From the NCBI GenBank assembly GCA_963824345.1, contig CAWGOZ010000023.1, positions 558,001 through 622,000 on the forward strand: DNA of 64,000 bases, written 5' to 3'. Made by a program: the position numbers and the translations under genes. Under the pieces are notes generated by a model. It was not told where the DNA came from and ran no database searches. It saw nothing but the letters and a program-made list of their open reading frames with translations. This DNA comes from Palsa-89 sp963824345. GTDB lineage: Bacteria; Acidobacteriota; Terriglobia; Bryobacterales; Bryobacteraceae. Shown here one piece after another: positions 34,292 through 42,053 of this stretch (position 1 is its first letter; every line of letters starts with the position of its first letter).

Positions 34292-34801
34292 TTGCTGGAT
34301 CGTAAGCCCCGGCTCTACAACGCTCGCGAAACCGAGCGCATGCGCGAGCTCAATGGCCTGGAACTGGCCTCGTTCACATCGCGCGCCGTTGCGTTCTTCA
34401 TCGATTTTGCAATTGCCGGGGCGCTGTTTCTGGCCATCCTTATCACGGCTGCGAAGCTTCTAAACAAGTTCACCAGTCTCGGCGCGAGCAATCGCCACAT
34501 TAACATTGAGCTGAACTTTTTCGAGAACTGGTACAGCATCCTCTATCTGGTCTTGTTCTTTGGGCTTTCCGTCTATCTAGGCAATGGCCGTACTATCGGC
34601 AAGCGAGTTATGGGTATTCGAGTGGTTTCGCTGGTCCATCGCAAGATGGGGCTGTGGCACTCCATCGAACGCGCCCTGGGATACGGAGCGTCGGCGCTGG
34701 AATTTGGATTCGGATTCCTGCAGTACTTCATTCATCCGAACCGCCGGACGGTTCACGATCGCATGGCGGAGACCATCGTCGTCCGCGACCAGCGCCCTTA
34801 G
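34292..34801 (+). CDS. RDD-family membrane protein
   Basis: 169 residues from TTG 34292, or from ATG 34340, which would give a more usual length. The RDD pattern is visible: ASFTSRAVAFFIDFAIAGALFLAIL (Arg and the first Asp), GNGRTIGKRVMGIRVV and NRRTVHDRMAETIVV (last Asp). Three to four membrane segments. The family is linked to transport or stress tolerance without a defined activity. It follows the PEBP gene by 13 bp. Confidence 0.85.
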   Translation: MLDRKPRLYNARETERMRELNGLELASFTSRAVAFFIDFAIAGALFLAILITAAKLLNKFTSLGASNRHINIELNFFENWYSILYLVLFFGLSVYLGNGRTIGKRVMGIRVVSLVHRKMGLWHSIERALGYGASALEFGFGFLQYFIHPNRRTVHDRMAETIVVRDQRP

Positions 34802-34811
34802 CGCGGCTCGG

Positions 34812-35942
34812 TTACTTGCCGCCCAGTTCGGCGAGTACCAGCTTGGCGTTGCGCGAGGCTTGATCCTGCATGGGACCGCTGATCGCCGCGGACTCCTGGA
34901 AGAATTGCAGGCCTTGGCGCATTTGCGCCTTGTCCCCAACCGGCTTTCCGAGGCTGTAGTTCGCCAGTCCCAGATAAAATAGCGCGGTCGCGTAGGTCTG
35001 CTGGTTTCCCTTGAGGGCCGGCAGGGCGGCGCGCAGAGCTTTGTTTGCCGGCCCGTACCGCATCTGCAAGGCGTAGCCGACGCCAGTGTAGAAGTTGGCG
35101 GTTCCGAGCAGCGCGGACTTTTGCGTGGCCCAATCGGAGTCGCTCACGCCTTCGCGTTTGGAGCGGGTGCTGACGGCTTCCGCGGCTTTGGCGGCATAAC
35201 TCACCACAGCTTCGGCCCGGTTTGCCCGCCAGCTGCAGTCGGCCGCGAACAACATGGCCTCCGCGTTCTTATCCACGGCCATCTTTGCCGCGGCGGGACA
35301 AGCCTTCGCGCCTTCGCCCGCTTTCGTCAATGCGCCAAAATAGCTGGTCGCTATTTCCGGCAGATATTGGCTCTTGGGATTCTGCTTGATCAGCGTGTCT
35401 ACCAGATCCACTTCGTCCTTGGGCTGGGCCTTGATGGCCAGCACATACAACCCGTAATCGGCATACTCGCCCACTTCCTTGGCGTATTGCAGTTGATGCT
35501 TCTCGTCGTCATCGGCCGGGGCTTTCGTGGAGCCCGTGATCTTGCGGGCTGCTTCCGCCGTACGCGCCGACCATTTCTTGGCTTGGGCGAAATCTTCCTT
35601 CGCCACGGCGGCTTTCAACGCGAAATAAGCCGCATCCATGTCGGGACCGTTGGCGTAAGACGCCTCGGCCACCTCCAAAACCTTATCATTGTCTTTCTGT
35701 CCCAGCAGCGCGGACTCCAACTGCGCCGCCACCCATCCGGCGGCCTCGTTCTTGGGATATTTCGCTAGAAAGTCCTGGGCCAGCGTAATCTTCCTGGCGT
35801 CGTCGGTCTCCTGCCCCAGCGACTGCAGGATTTGCCCCTCGGGAGTGCCCGGGTTCAACACGAAGTTTTGTTTCTCCTGCGCCGTTAGCGGTAAAACGCC
35901 CGAGACAGCCACCAAGACCAGGCCAGCGACGTAACTATTCAT
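34812..35942 (-). CDS. Secreted TPR-like protein
   Basis: 376 residues with signal peptide (YVAGLVLVAVSGVLPLTAQ). The body is almost wholly helical with degenerate TPR pairs (AAYFALKAAVAKEDFAQAKKWSAR, TALFYLGLANYSLGKPVGD). There are no catalytic motifs. It is probably a periplasmic scaffold. It shares strand with the larger TPR gene 113 bp upstream; a hairpin separates them. Confidence 0.75.
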   Translation of the reverse strand: MNSYVAGLVLVAVSGVLPLTAQEKQNFVLNPGTPEGQILQSLGQETDDARKITLAQDFLAKYPKNEAAGWVAAQLESALLGQKDNDKVLEVAEASYANGPDMDAAYFALKAAVAKEDFAQAKKWSARTAEAARKITGSTKAPADDDEKHQLQYAKEVGEYADYGLYVLAIKAQPKDEVDLVDTLIKQNPKSQYLPEIATSYFGALTKAGEGAKACPAAAKMAVDKNAEAMLFAADCSWRANRAEAVVSYAAKAAEAVSTRSKREGVSDSDWATQKSALLGTANFYTGVGYALQMRYGPANKALRAALPALKGNQQTYATALFYLGLANYSLGKPVGDKAQMRQGLQFFQESAAISGPMQDQASRNAKLVLAELGGK

Positions 35943-35995
35943 GAATCTCTCCTATCCGTGGAAATTTATCACACTTAAGGGCGGCGTGCTTGAAC

Positions 35996-36014
35996 CCAGG
36001 CCGACCAAGCCTGG
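35996..36014 (-). terminator. Hairpin between two TPR genes
   Basis: ccaggc / gcctgg stem with a 7-nt loop, between the end of the 682-residue TPR gene and the start of the next leftward gene. It has no U-tract on the coding strand. A partial terminator or processing stem. Confidence 0.35.
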
Positions 36015-36055
36015 CCGCGCGGCAAATGTTCGGGCCGCTTGGGAGAAAGCGAACC

Positions 36056-38104
36056 CTATTGCTGTTTGGCTCCCGTTTCGCGAGCCAGCCGGACTTTGGC
36101 GTCTTCGAGCTTCTTTTGGACCTTGGCCACCTCGGCGTGGTCCATGTCGCCGGGCGGGCCGGCTTGGTACTCGCGCAACGAGCTTTGCCACTGCGCGATG
36201 GCTTCCCGGATTTTGCCTTCGCGGAAATAGACTTCGGCCAGATGATCGTGCACGGTGGGATCGCGCGACATGTACTGCAGCGCCTCTCGCAGCTTATCTT
36301 CGGCTTCCGGCAGTTTGTTCAGGCGAAAATAGACCCAGCCCAGACTGTCGAGATACGCGCCGCTGTTGGGCTCGTGCTGCAACGCCTTCACGATCATGTC
36401 GCGTGCCTCGTCCAGCCGAACGTTGCGGTCGGCCAGCATGTAGCCTAGATAATTCAGCGCAGCGTCGTTGTTCGGATTAATCGCAAGCACCTTTTGAAAC
36501 TCGGCTTCAGCGGCGGGAAAGTTCTTCATACGCTCGTACATGGCGCCGCGCCGAAACGCCGCGTTTTGTTTCTCTTCGCTCGATTCCGAAAGTTTCTCGG
36601 CGGCGTCGATCGCCTTGCCCATTTCGGCGAAGTTCTTGGACTTTTCGTAGATGTCCGCCAGGCTCAAATAAACTTCGCGATCGTTCTTGCCGCCCAGCAG
36701 CTTGCGGGTCTCGGCCAGTGCCTGATCGGTTTTTCCCAGGTCGGAAAGCACCGATGCCCGCGCGGTGGTGACGTAGCGGTCATTGGGGTATTTCTTGGCC
36801 GCCGTATCGCCTTCGGCTTCCGCCTTGGGATACTCTTTTGCTTCCCGGTAGGTCTCGATGATTTCCGCTTCGATGCGCGCCCCGGTGTCAGGATCCAGCT
36901 CGGCCAGCTGGCGGAACACATCCACGGCCGCATTGTACTGCTCGACGGTGCGGTCCAACTCGGCCAGGCTCTGCAGCAGGAAGCTGCGGCTGCTCTTTTC
37001 CGAGGCGCTGTAGCTCTTCTTCGCGGTCGCTTCCAGAATGCCTTTCAGAGTCTTGATGGCATCCGGGATCTTGCCTTCTGCTTCCAGCAGGTTGACGTCA
37101 TTAAACTGCACTTCCAAATCGTCGGGCGCCACCTCCTTGGCCTTGTCCGCAGCCTCCCGAGCCTTGACGAAATCGCGCTTTTGCCGGTAAATCTGCGAGA
37201 CTCGCAAGAGTGAGTGTTCGTCCTTGGGATCTTCCGCGGCGGCTTCCTGATACAGTTTCAGGGCCTCGTCGAGCTGATCGGAGAGCATCAGATCTTCGGC
37301 CAGACCTTTTTTCAAATCGGAATTGCCGGGCTGCTGATCCAGGGCGCGGCGCAACATCTCCGCGGCCAGTGAGTAGTCCTTCAGTTGCTCGTAAACGCTG
37401 GCCAGGCTGGTGAGACTGCGCGGATTAGGATCTTTGTCGGCCACTTTTTGCAACATGTCGGCCGCGGCTTTGTTGTCTCCCAAGTCTGCGTATACCGTTG
37501 CCAGGCCGGTCATCGCGTCCTCATTGCCGGCGTCCAGCTCCAGCGCTTTCTTGTATGCGGCCATTGCTTCAGTAGAGTTCTGCAGCGCCTTGTCCAAACG
37601 GCCCAGCATGATCCAGCTTTCGACGTCCTTAGGATCGGCCTCGGTGATCTTCTGGTACTGTTCAACGGCCTTCTTAACCATGTCGGGATCGATCTGGTTG
37701 TTTTGCGCATCTCCGATCAGATGGGTATAGATGCGCGCCAGTAGGCGGCGCGAATTCAAATCGTTGGGGTTCTGTTTGAGAGCGTCTTCGGCGTCCAGCA
37801 CTGCTTCACGCAGCCGGCCGGACTGAATGTACAAATCGGAAAGTTCCTCGGCGATGAACGTCGCGCTGGGGTCGGCCTTCAGGGCGGCGCGATAACTTTC
37901 CGCAGCCTTATTGAAGTATTCGCCGCGATTGCCATAAGCCGCCGCCAATTCCGAGTACAGGTGTCCGAGCGAATAATTGTAGTAAGCGGCTGCTTTATCG
38001 GCCTGCGCGGCGGATGGCCCGGCCGGGGGAGCGCTCTGGGCAAAGGCAGCCGAGGCCACCAAAAGAAGAATGGGGAGGGTTGCCAACCGGCCAGCTGGAA
38101 TCAT
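36056..38104 (-). CDS. Large secreted tetratricopeptide-repeat protein
   Basis: 682 residues with signal peptide (LATLPILLLVASAAFAQ). At least 12 TPR units, for example SWIMLGRLDKALQNSTEAMAAYKKALELDAGN and ALNYLGYMLADRNVRLDEARDMIVKALQHEPN, fill the chain from about residue 65 to 660. It is probably a periplasmic or outer-membrane-associated scaffold for protein complexes; no partner is evident. TATACT (38153-38148 on this strand) about 45 bp upstream may be its -10. Confidence 0.85.
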   Translation of the reverse strand: MIPAGRLATLPILLLVASAAFAQSAPPAGPSAAQADKAAAYYNYSLGHLYSELAAAYGNRGEYFNKAAESYRAALKADPSATFIAEELSDLYIQSGRLREAVLDAEDALKQNPNDLNSRRLLARIYTHLIGDAQNNQIDPDMVKKAVEQYQKITEADPKDVESWIMLGRLDKALQNSTEAMAAYKKALELDAGNEDAMTGLATVYADLGDNKAAADMLQKVADKDPNPRSLTSLASVYEQLKDYSLAAEMLRRALDQQPGNSDLKKGLAEDLMLSDQLDEALKLYQEAAAEDPKDEHSLLRVSQIYRQKRDFVKAREAADKAKEVAPDDLEVQFNDVNLLEAEGKIPDAIKTLKGILEATAKKSYSASEKSSRSFLLQSLAELDRTVEQYNAAVDVFRQLAELDPDTGARIEAEIIETYREAKEYPKAEAEGDTAAKKYPNDRYVTTARASVLSDLGKTDQALAETRKLLGGKNDREVYLSLADIYEKSKNFAEMGKAIDAAEKLSESSEEKQNAAFRRGAMYERMKNFPAAEAEFQKVLAINPNNDAALNYLGYMLADRNVRLDEARDMIVKALQHEPNSGAYLDSLGWVYFRLNKLPEAEDKLREALQYMSRDPTVHDHLAEVYFREGKIREAIAQWQSSLREYQAGPPGDMDHAEVAKVQKKLEDAKVRLARETGAKQQ

Positions 38105-38221
38105 CGAAAAAATAGCTCTCTTTCCTTGGACAGACGGACTCGTTTCCAGTATAACCCCGACTCCCTGGCAAGGTCGCGGCGGAGTGGGGCGTGAGCCCGG
38201 CCAACAGGAGAAACGCGAGCG

Positions 38222-38414
38222 GGTACACGCGGCTTTAGCCGAGTTTTGCCTCTTGCCCAGAATCGCGAGCGCTGCTCCAATGAAGTAGCCGATTCACTGC
38301 GTGTGCCCTACTGCCCTTGATGCTCCTGACCGTCGCGGCGAGATCCTGATCGCACGGCGTCCCAGGGGGTGGTCCAATTCAGCAAAAACACGGCTTGAAG
38401 AAGCCGCGTGTACC
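38222..38414 (-). mobile_element. Second RAYT/REP relic, deletion derivative
   Basis: Read leftward, this 193-bp segment parallels the 341-770 element. It opens with a REP palindrome (ggtacacgcggcttcttcaagccgtgt), keeps part of the RAYT coding region (accccctggg, then tcaggatctcgccgcgacgg, then aatcggctacttcattg and gcgattctgggcaagag) and closes with a REP palindrome (ggctaaagccgcgtgtaccc). The N-terminal and HUH parts of the transposase are gone. It looks like a non-autonomous copy bounded by REPs. It lies immediately upstream of miaA. Confidence 0.75.
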
Positions 38415-38463
38415 GGGGTATTAGAGAGTCGGACGGGGCCGCCGCGCTATCATTCTGACGATC

Positions 38464-39414
38464 GTGAACGAAAGATCCGCGATTCCACTTCCGGTCGTGG
38501 TGGGGCCCACCGGCTCTGGTAAGAGCGATTTGGCTCTCCACATTGCGTTGGCCGTGGGCGGCGAGATCGTCAACTGCGATTCGCTGCAAGTCTATCGCGG
38601 GTTCGACATTGGGACCGCCAAAGTCCCGGAGGCCGAACGGCGGGGCATTCCGCATCATTTGATCGACGTGATCGATCCGTCCCAGGTATTCACGGCCGGC
38701 GATTACTCGCGCTTGGCCGAGGCGGCGCTGCGCGAAATTGCGGGACGCGGCCGCATCCCAGTCGTTGCCGGCGGCACCGGCTTCTATCTGCGCGCGCTGC
38801 TGGACGGACTATTTCCGGGGCCGTCGCGCGATGAGGCGCTGCGCGGCCGGTTGGAGTATCGCGAGAAACGCCGGAGCGGAAGCTTGCATCGGATATTGGA
38901 ACGTCTGGATCCGGCCGCAGCCGCGCGAATTCACCCCAACGACAGGAACAAGACCATGCGGGCGCTGGAGGTGCGGTTGATCGAGGGCCGGTCCCTGACT
39001 TCGCTATTCGAGCGCGGACGCGCGCCACTGGCCGGCTTTGCTCCCCTGAAGATCGGGCTGGATCCCCCACGCGAGCTATTGTACGCGCGCTTGAGTGCCC
39101 GCGGCACCGCCATGTTTGAGCGCGGCTTGGTGGACGAAGTGCGCCACCTACGCGCGGCCGGCGTAGCGCGTGAAGCGAAGCCGTTCGAGTCGCTGGGCTA
39201 CAAACAAGCCTTGCGGGTGGTGGAAGGAAGCCTGTCGCTCGAACAGGCCCTGGAATCTGCGCAGATGGAGACGCGCCGCTACGCAAAGCGCCAGCTCACC
39301 TGGTTTCGGAGGGAACAGGGCGTGCACTGGCTCCCGGGTTTTGGAGACGACGCACGAGTGCAAGCCGAGGCGCTGGCGATGGTGGAGCGCGCGATCGCGC
39401 ATATTGGCATCTGA
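38464..39414 (+). CDS. miaA: tRNA dimethylallyltransferase
   Basis: Transfers dimethylallyl from DMAPP to A37 of tRNAs reading UNN codons. 316 residues. P-loop GPTGSGKS (14-21), NCDSLQVYRGFDIGTAK (substrate DSxQ motif), AGGTGFYLRAL and MRALEV. Start is GTG 38464 with TATCAT 10 bp before it and no SD, so translation may be from a near-leaderless mRNA. hfq, often adjacent elsewhere, is not here. Confidence 0.95.
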   Translation: MNERSAIPLPVVVGPTGSGKSDLALHIALAVGGEIVNCDSLQVYRGFDIGTAKVPEAERRGIPHHLIDVIDPSQVFTAGDYSRLAEAALREIAGRGRIPVVAGGTGFYLRALLDGLFPGPSRDEALRGRLEYREKRRSGSLHRILERLDPAAAARIHPNDRNKTMRALEVRLIEGRSLTSLFERGRAPLAGFAPLKIGLDPPRELLYARLSARGTAMFERGLVDEVRHLRAAGVAREAKPFESLGYKQALRVVEGSLSLEQALESAQMETRRYAKRQLTWFRREQGVHWLPGFGDDARVQAEALAMVERAIAHIGI

Positions 39415-39531
39415 ACATTTTTAGGAATTGCTTAGTAAAATCGAACATTTTTTCGCATTCTTCGGAACGTATGCGGAGCTGCTGCGTATTACCACGTGAA
39501 GTTAGACAAGTTCAGTTGAGGAGTTACAATC

Positions 39532-39861
39532 ATGGTTAAGAATGTTCTACTCGGATTTGCTACCGCTGCTCTCGCGGTGGCCAGCGCGGCCAGCAGTTAC
39601 TCGGTGACGTTCTTCCAGTCCGTTACCGTCAACGGTACCGAACTCAAGGCGGGTGACTACAAGCTGGAGCTGAAGGACAATGGCATGGCGGTCATCAAGC
39701 AGGGCAAGGTGATGACCGAAGCTCCGGTGAAAATCGAGACCGAGAACCAGAAGTTTGCTCGCAGCTCGGTGCGGATCAACGGCAACCAGGTGGAAGAGAT
39801 CCGGCTGGGCGGCACCACCAAGCGGGTGGTTTTCGAAAAGTCCGGCAACGCCACCAATTAA
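39532..39861 (+). CDS. Small secreted protein of unknown function
   Basis: 109 residues with signal peptide (VLLGFATAALAVASA) and a compact beta-rich body: SVTFFQSVTVNGTELKAGDYKLELKDNG, VIKQGKVMTEAPVKIE, QVEEIRLGGTTKRVVFE. I recall similar short exported proteins in Acidobacteria without assigned function. Good SD (GAGGAG). The 117 bp upstream are AT-rich with a repeated gaacattttt (39413 and 39441 region), suggesting a strong promoter. Confidence 0.7.
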   Translation: MVKNVLLGFATAALAVASAASSYSVTFFQSVTVNGTELKAGDYKLELKDNGMAVIKQGKVMTEAPVKIETENQKFARSSVRINGNQVEEIRLGGTTKRVVFEKSGNATN

Positions 39862-39878
39862 GCTTGTTACCGAGACCC

Positions 39879-39974
39879 TTTAGCAGGCTGTGTCGAAACC
39901 GGCTCCCTTACGGTCGCGGCTCTGTAGCGCACGCAGTGTACTGAGCCGCGCGCGTCAGCAAGCAGCCTGCTAAA
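39879..39974. repeat. 96-bp nested inverted-repeat element
   Basis: Outer arms tttagcaggctg / cagcctgctaaa (12 bp, perfect) enclose an inner pair gcggctc / gagccgc. It lies just after a stop codon and before a TPR gene. It could be a small MITE-like repeat or a complex 3' hairpin. No target duplication is obvious. Confidence 0.55.
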
Positions 39975-40021
39975 ACACGCGACGGCGCGTCGGCAAATCA
40001 TAGGCGCGGTAAAATAGGCGG

Positions 40022-41242
40022 GTGCGCAGTCTTCTGTGGGCCTCGGTTTGCCTCGGTCTGATCCTTCCATCGGCGCAGGCCGTTACGTATCTGGTTTTGC
40101 CGTTCTTCAACCTCTCCAAGGATTCCAATCTGGATTGGATGGGCGAGAGCCTGGCGGAATCGGTGCGCGAGGGGCTTTCCTCGGAAGGATTGATGGCGCT
40201 CGACCGTGACGACCGCATCGAAGCTTACAGCCGTCTCTCGCTGCGACCTTATTCGCTGCTTACCAAAGCGTCGGTGGTGAAGATCGGACAAGAGCTGGAC
40301 GCCGAGCAGGTGATCTTCGGACAGTACGATGTGAAGGCCTCGCCGGATGCCGCGGGCAAAACCACGGCGAATGGTCATGCCTTAAGGAATGGAGCTTCAC
40401 TGCTCATCACGGCCCGCGTGCTGGATTTGAAGCGCCTCAAGGAGGGCCCGGAATTTCGAGAGGTAGGGGCGCTCGAAGATCTTGCGGCGTTGCAGGAACA
40501 CCTGGCGTGGCAGACGCTGCGGTTTCTCAAACCGGCCAGCGCGCCGTCCGAGGCCGAGTTTCGCGACCGGCACCCCGCGGTGCGCGTGGATGCCGTGGAA
40601 AACTACACTCGCGGCCTGCTGGCGGCCTCGGCCGATGACAAGCATCGCTTCTTCACGCAAGCTGCCCGGTTGGATAATCACTATTCACTGCCGGACTTCC
40701 AGCTCGGCCGCTTGCTGTGGAGCAAGAAAGAATACAAATCGGCCGCGGAATGGTTCCAAAAAGTGGCTCTGGGCGATGTCCACTATCGCGAGGCTAGTTT
40801 CTTTCTGGGACTGTGCCGCTACCAGACCGGCGACTTTGCGGGCGCCGAAGCAGCGTTCCAGGAAGTGGCGCACGTCGTTCCGCTCAGCGAGGTGTACAAC
40901 AATCTGGCGGCCTCCGAGTCCCGCGCCAATCGGCTCCCTTCGGCGGTGGACGATTTTCGCAAGGCTTTAGAAGGCGACCGTAGCGACCCGGCGTACCAAT
41001 TCAATTTGGGTTACGCGCTGTGGCGCGAGGGCGATTTTTCCGCCGCCGCCGAGCGCTTTCACGCTGTGCTGGATCACGATCCCGCCGATGCCGAAGCCGC
41101 GCTTCTGCTGGCGCGCTGCGAAAAAAGGAGCGGTCCACGGCCCGGCGATTCGCAGACCGAGGGTTTGGAGCGCTTGAAGACGAATTATGAAGAGAGCGCT
41201 TACTGGCAGTTGAAGGCCGTGCTGCAGCCCGACAAGCCATGA
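40022..41242 (+). CDS. Secreted TPR protein with FlgO/TolB-like N-terminal region
   Basis: 406 residues from GTG 40022. After the signal peptide (WASVCLGLILPSAQA) comes a domain resembling those seen in FlgO/CsgG/adenylate-cyclase-associated proteins: VLPFFNLSKDSNLDWMGESLAESVREGL and KIGQELDAEQVIFGQYDVK. Then about five TPRs (REASFFLGLCRYQTGDFAGAEAAFQEV). The likely location is periplasm or lipid-anchored. TAAAAT lies 6 bp before the GTG and no SD is seen. The PP2C gene follows after 35 bp. Confidence 0.78.
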   Translation: MRSLLWASVCLGLILPSAQAVTYLVLPFFNLSKDSNLDWMGESLAESVREGLSSEGLMALDRDDRIEAYSRLSLRPYSLLTKASVVKIGQELDAEQVIFGQYDVKASPDAAGKTTANGHALRNGASLLITARVLDLKRLKEGPEFREVGALEDLAALQEHLAWQTLRFLKPASAPSEAEFRDRHPAVRVDAVENYTRGLLAASADDKHRFFTQAARLDNHYSLPDFQLGRLLWSKKEYKSAAEWFQKVALGDVHYREASFFLGLCRYQTGDFAGAEAAFQEVAHVVPLSEVYNNLAASESRANRLPSAVDDFRKALEGDRSDPAYQFNLGYALWREGDFSAAAERFHAVLDHDPADAEAALLLARCEKRSGPRPGDSQTEGLERLKTNYEESAYWQLKAVLQPDKP

Positions 41243-41260
41243 GCAAATTTCCGAAACGGG

Positions 41261-41266
41261 TATAAT
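41261..41266 (+). promoter_or_regulatory. -10 box for the PP2C gene
   Basis: Consensus TATAAT ending 11 bp before the ATG. The leader would be about 4 nt and there is no SD. The -35 is not recognisable. Confidence 0.45.
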
Positions 41267-41277
41267 CCAAAAAGCTC

Positions 41278-41988
41278 ATGCTGGAAGCATTCGGTCTATC
41301 CGACCCAGGCTGTGTCCGCCAAAACAACGAAGACTTCTATCTGATCTCTCCCAAAGACCATCTCTACGTCGTGGCCGACGGCATGGGGGGCGCACAGGCC
41401 GGCGAACATGCCTCCAAGCTTGCGGTGGAGACCGTGGCCGCATTCATTGAGAACGCCGGCGAGCCGGATGCCGAAACTCTGTTTCAGGCTTTTCGGGAAG
41501 CGAATCTGCGCGTGATGAGCGCTGCCGCGGGCGATCCAACTCTGGAAGGCATGGGCACCACCCTGGTGGCCGCGCTGGAGTGCGGCCCCGAGCTGTTGAT
41601 TGCCAGCGTCGGCGATAGCCGGGTATATGTGTATGACGGCGCCGAGCTCAAGGGCGTCACCGAGGATCAAACCTGGGTGAATGAGGTGGGCCGCCGGCTG
41701 GGGATCGACGAAGCCAGCTTGAAAACTCATCCCATGCGTCACGTATTGACCATGGCGATCGGCGTCAGCCCGGAGGTGCGGGTGCACAGTTACACGCTGC
41801 GGCCCAATACCGGGGAGTTGATCTTGCTCTCCAGCGATGGCCTGCATGGCGTAATCGAAGCGGGCGTCATTGCCGACAAGTTGTCCGGCAACGGTTCCCT
41901 TCAAGCCAAGTGTGAACGGCTGATTGACGCTGCCAAACAAGCGGGCGGCCCCGACAACATAACGGTGGTCCTGTTAAAGGCCCGCTAG
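41278..41988 (+). CDS. PP2C-family serine/threonine protein phosphatase
   Basis: 236 residues, a bare catalytic domain like Stp/PrpC. Metal-ligand motifs: RQNNEDF (14-20), VVADGMGGAQAGEHAS (DGMGG at 34-38), ASVGDSRVY, SSDGLHGV and GGPDNITVVLL near the end. It removes phosphate from Ser/Thr kinases of the Hanks type and their targets. No kinase gene lies nearby. It is near-leaderless by the upstream TATAAT. Confidence 0.93.
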   Translation: MLEAFGLSDPGCVRQNNEDFYLISPKDHLYVVADGMGGAQAGEHASKLAVETVAAFIENAGEPDAETLFQAFREANLRVMSAAAGDPTLEGMGTTLVAALECGPELLIASVGDSRVYVYDGAELKGVTEDQTWVNEVGRRLGIDEASLKTHPMRHVLTMAIGVSPEVRVHSYTLRPNTGELILLSSDGLHGVIEAGVIADKLSGNGSLQAKCERLIDAAKQAGGPDNITVVLLKAR

Positions 41989-42053
41989 GCTTTACCCTCT
42001 TTTACACCGATTCTCGTAACGGCGGCGGCCGGAAATGCGATCCTTTAATCATA

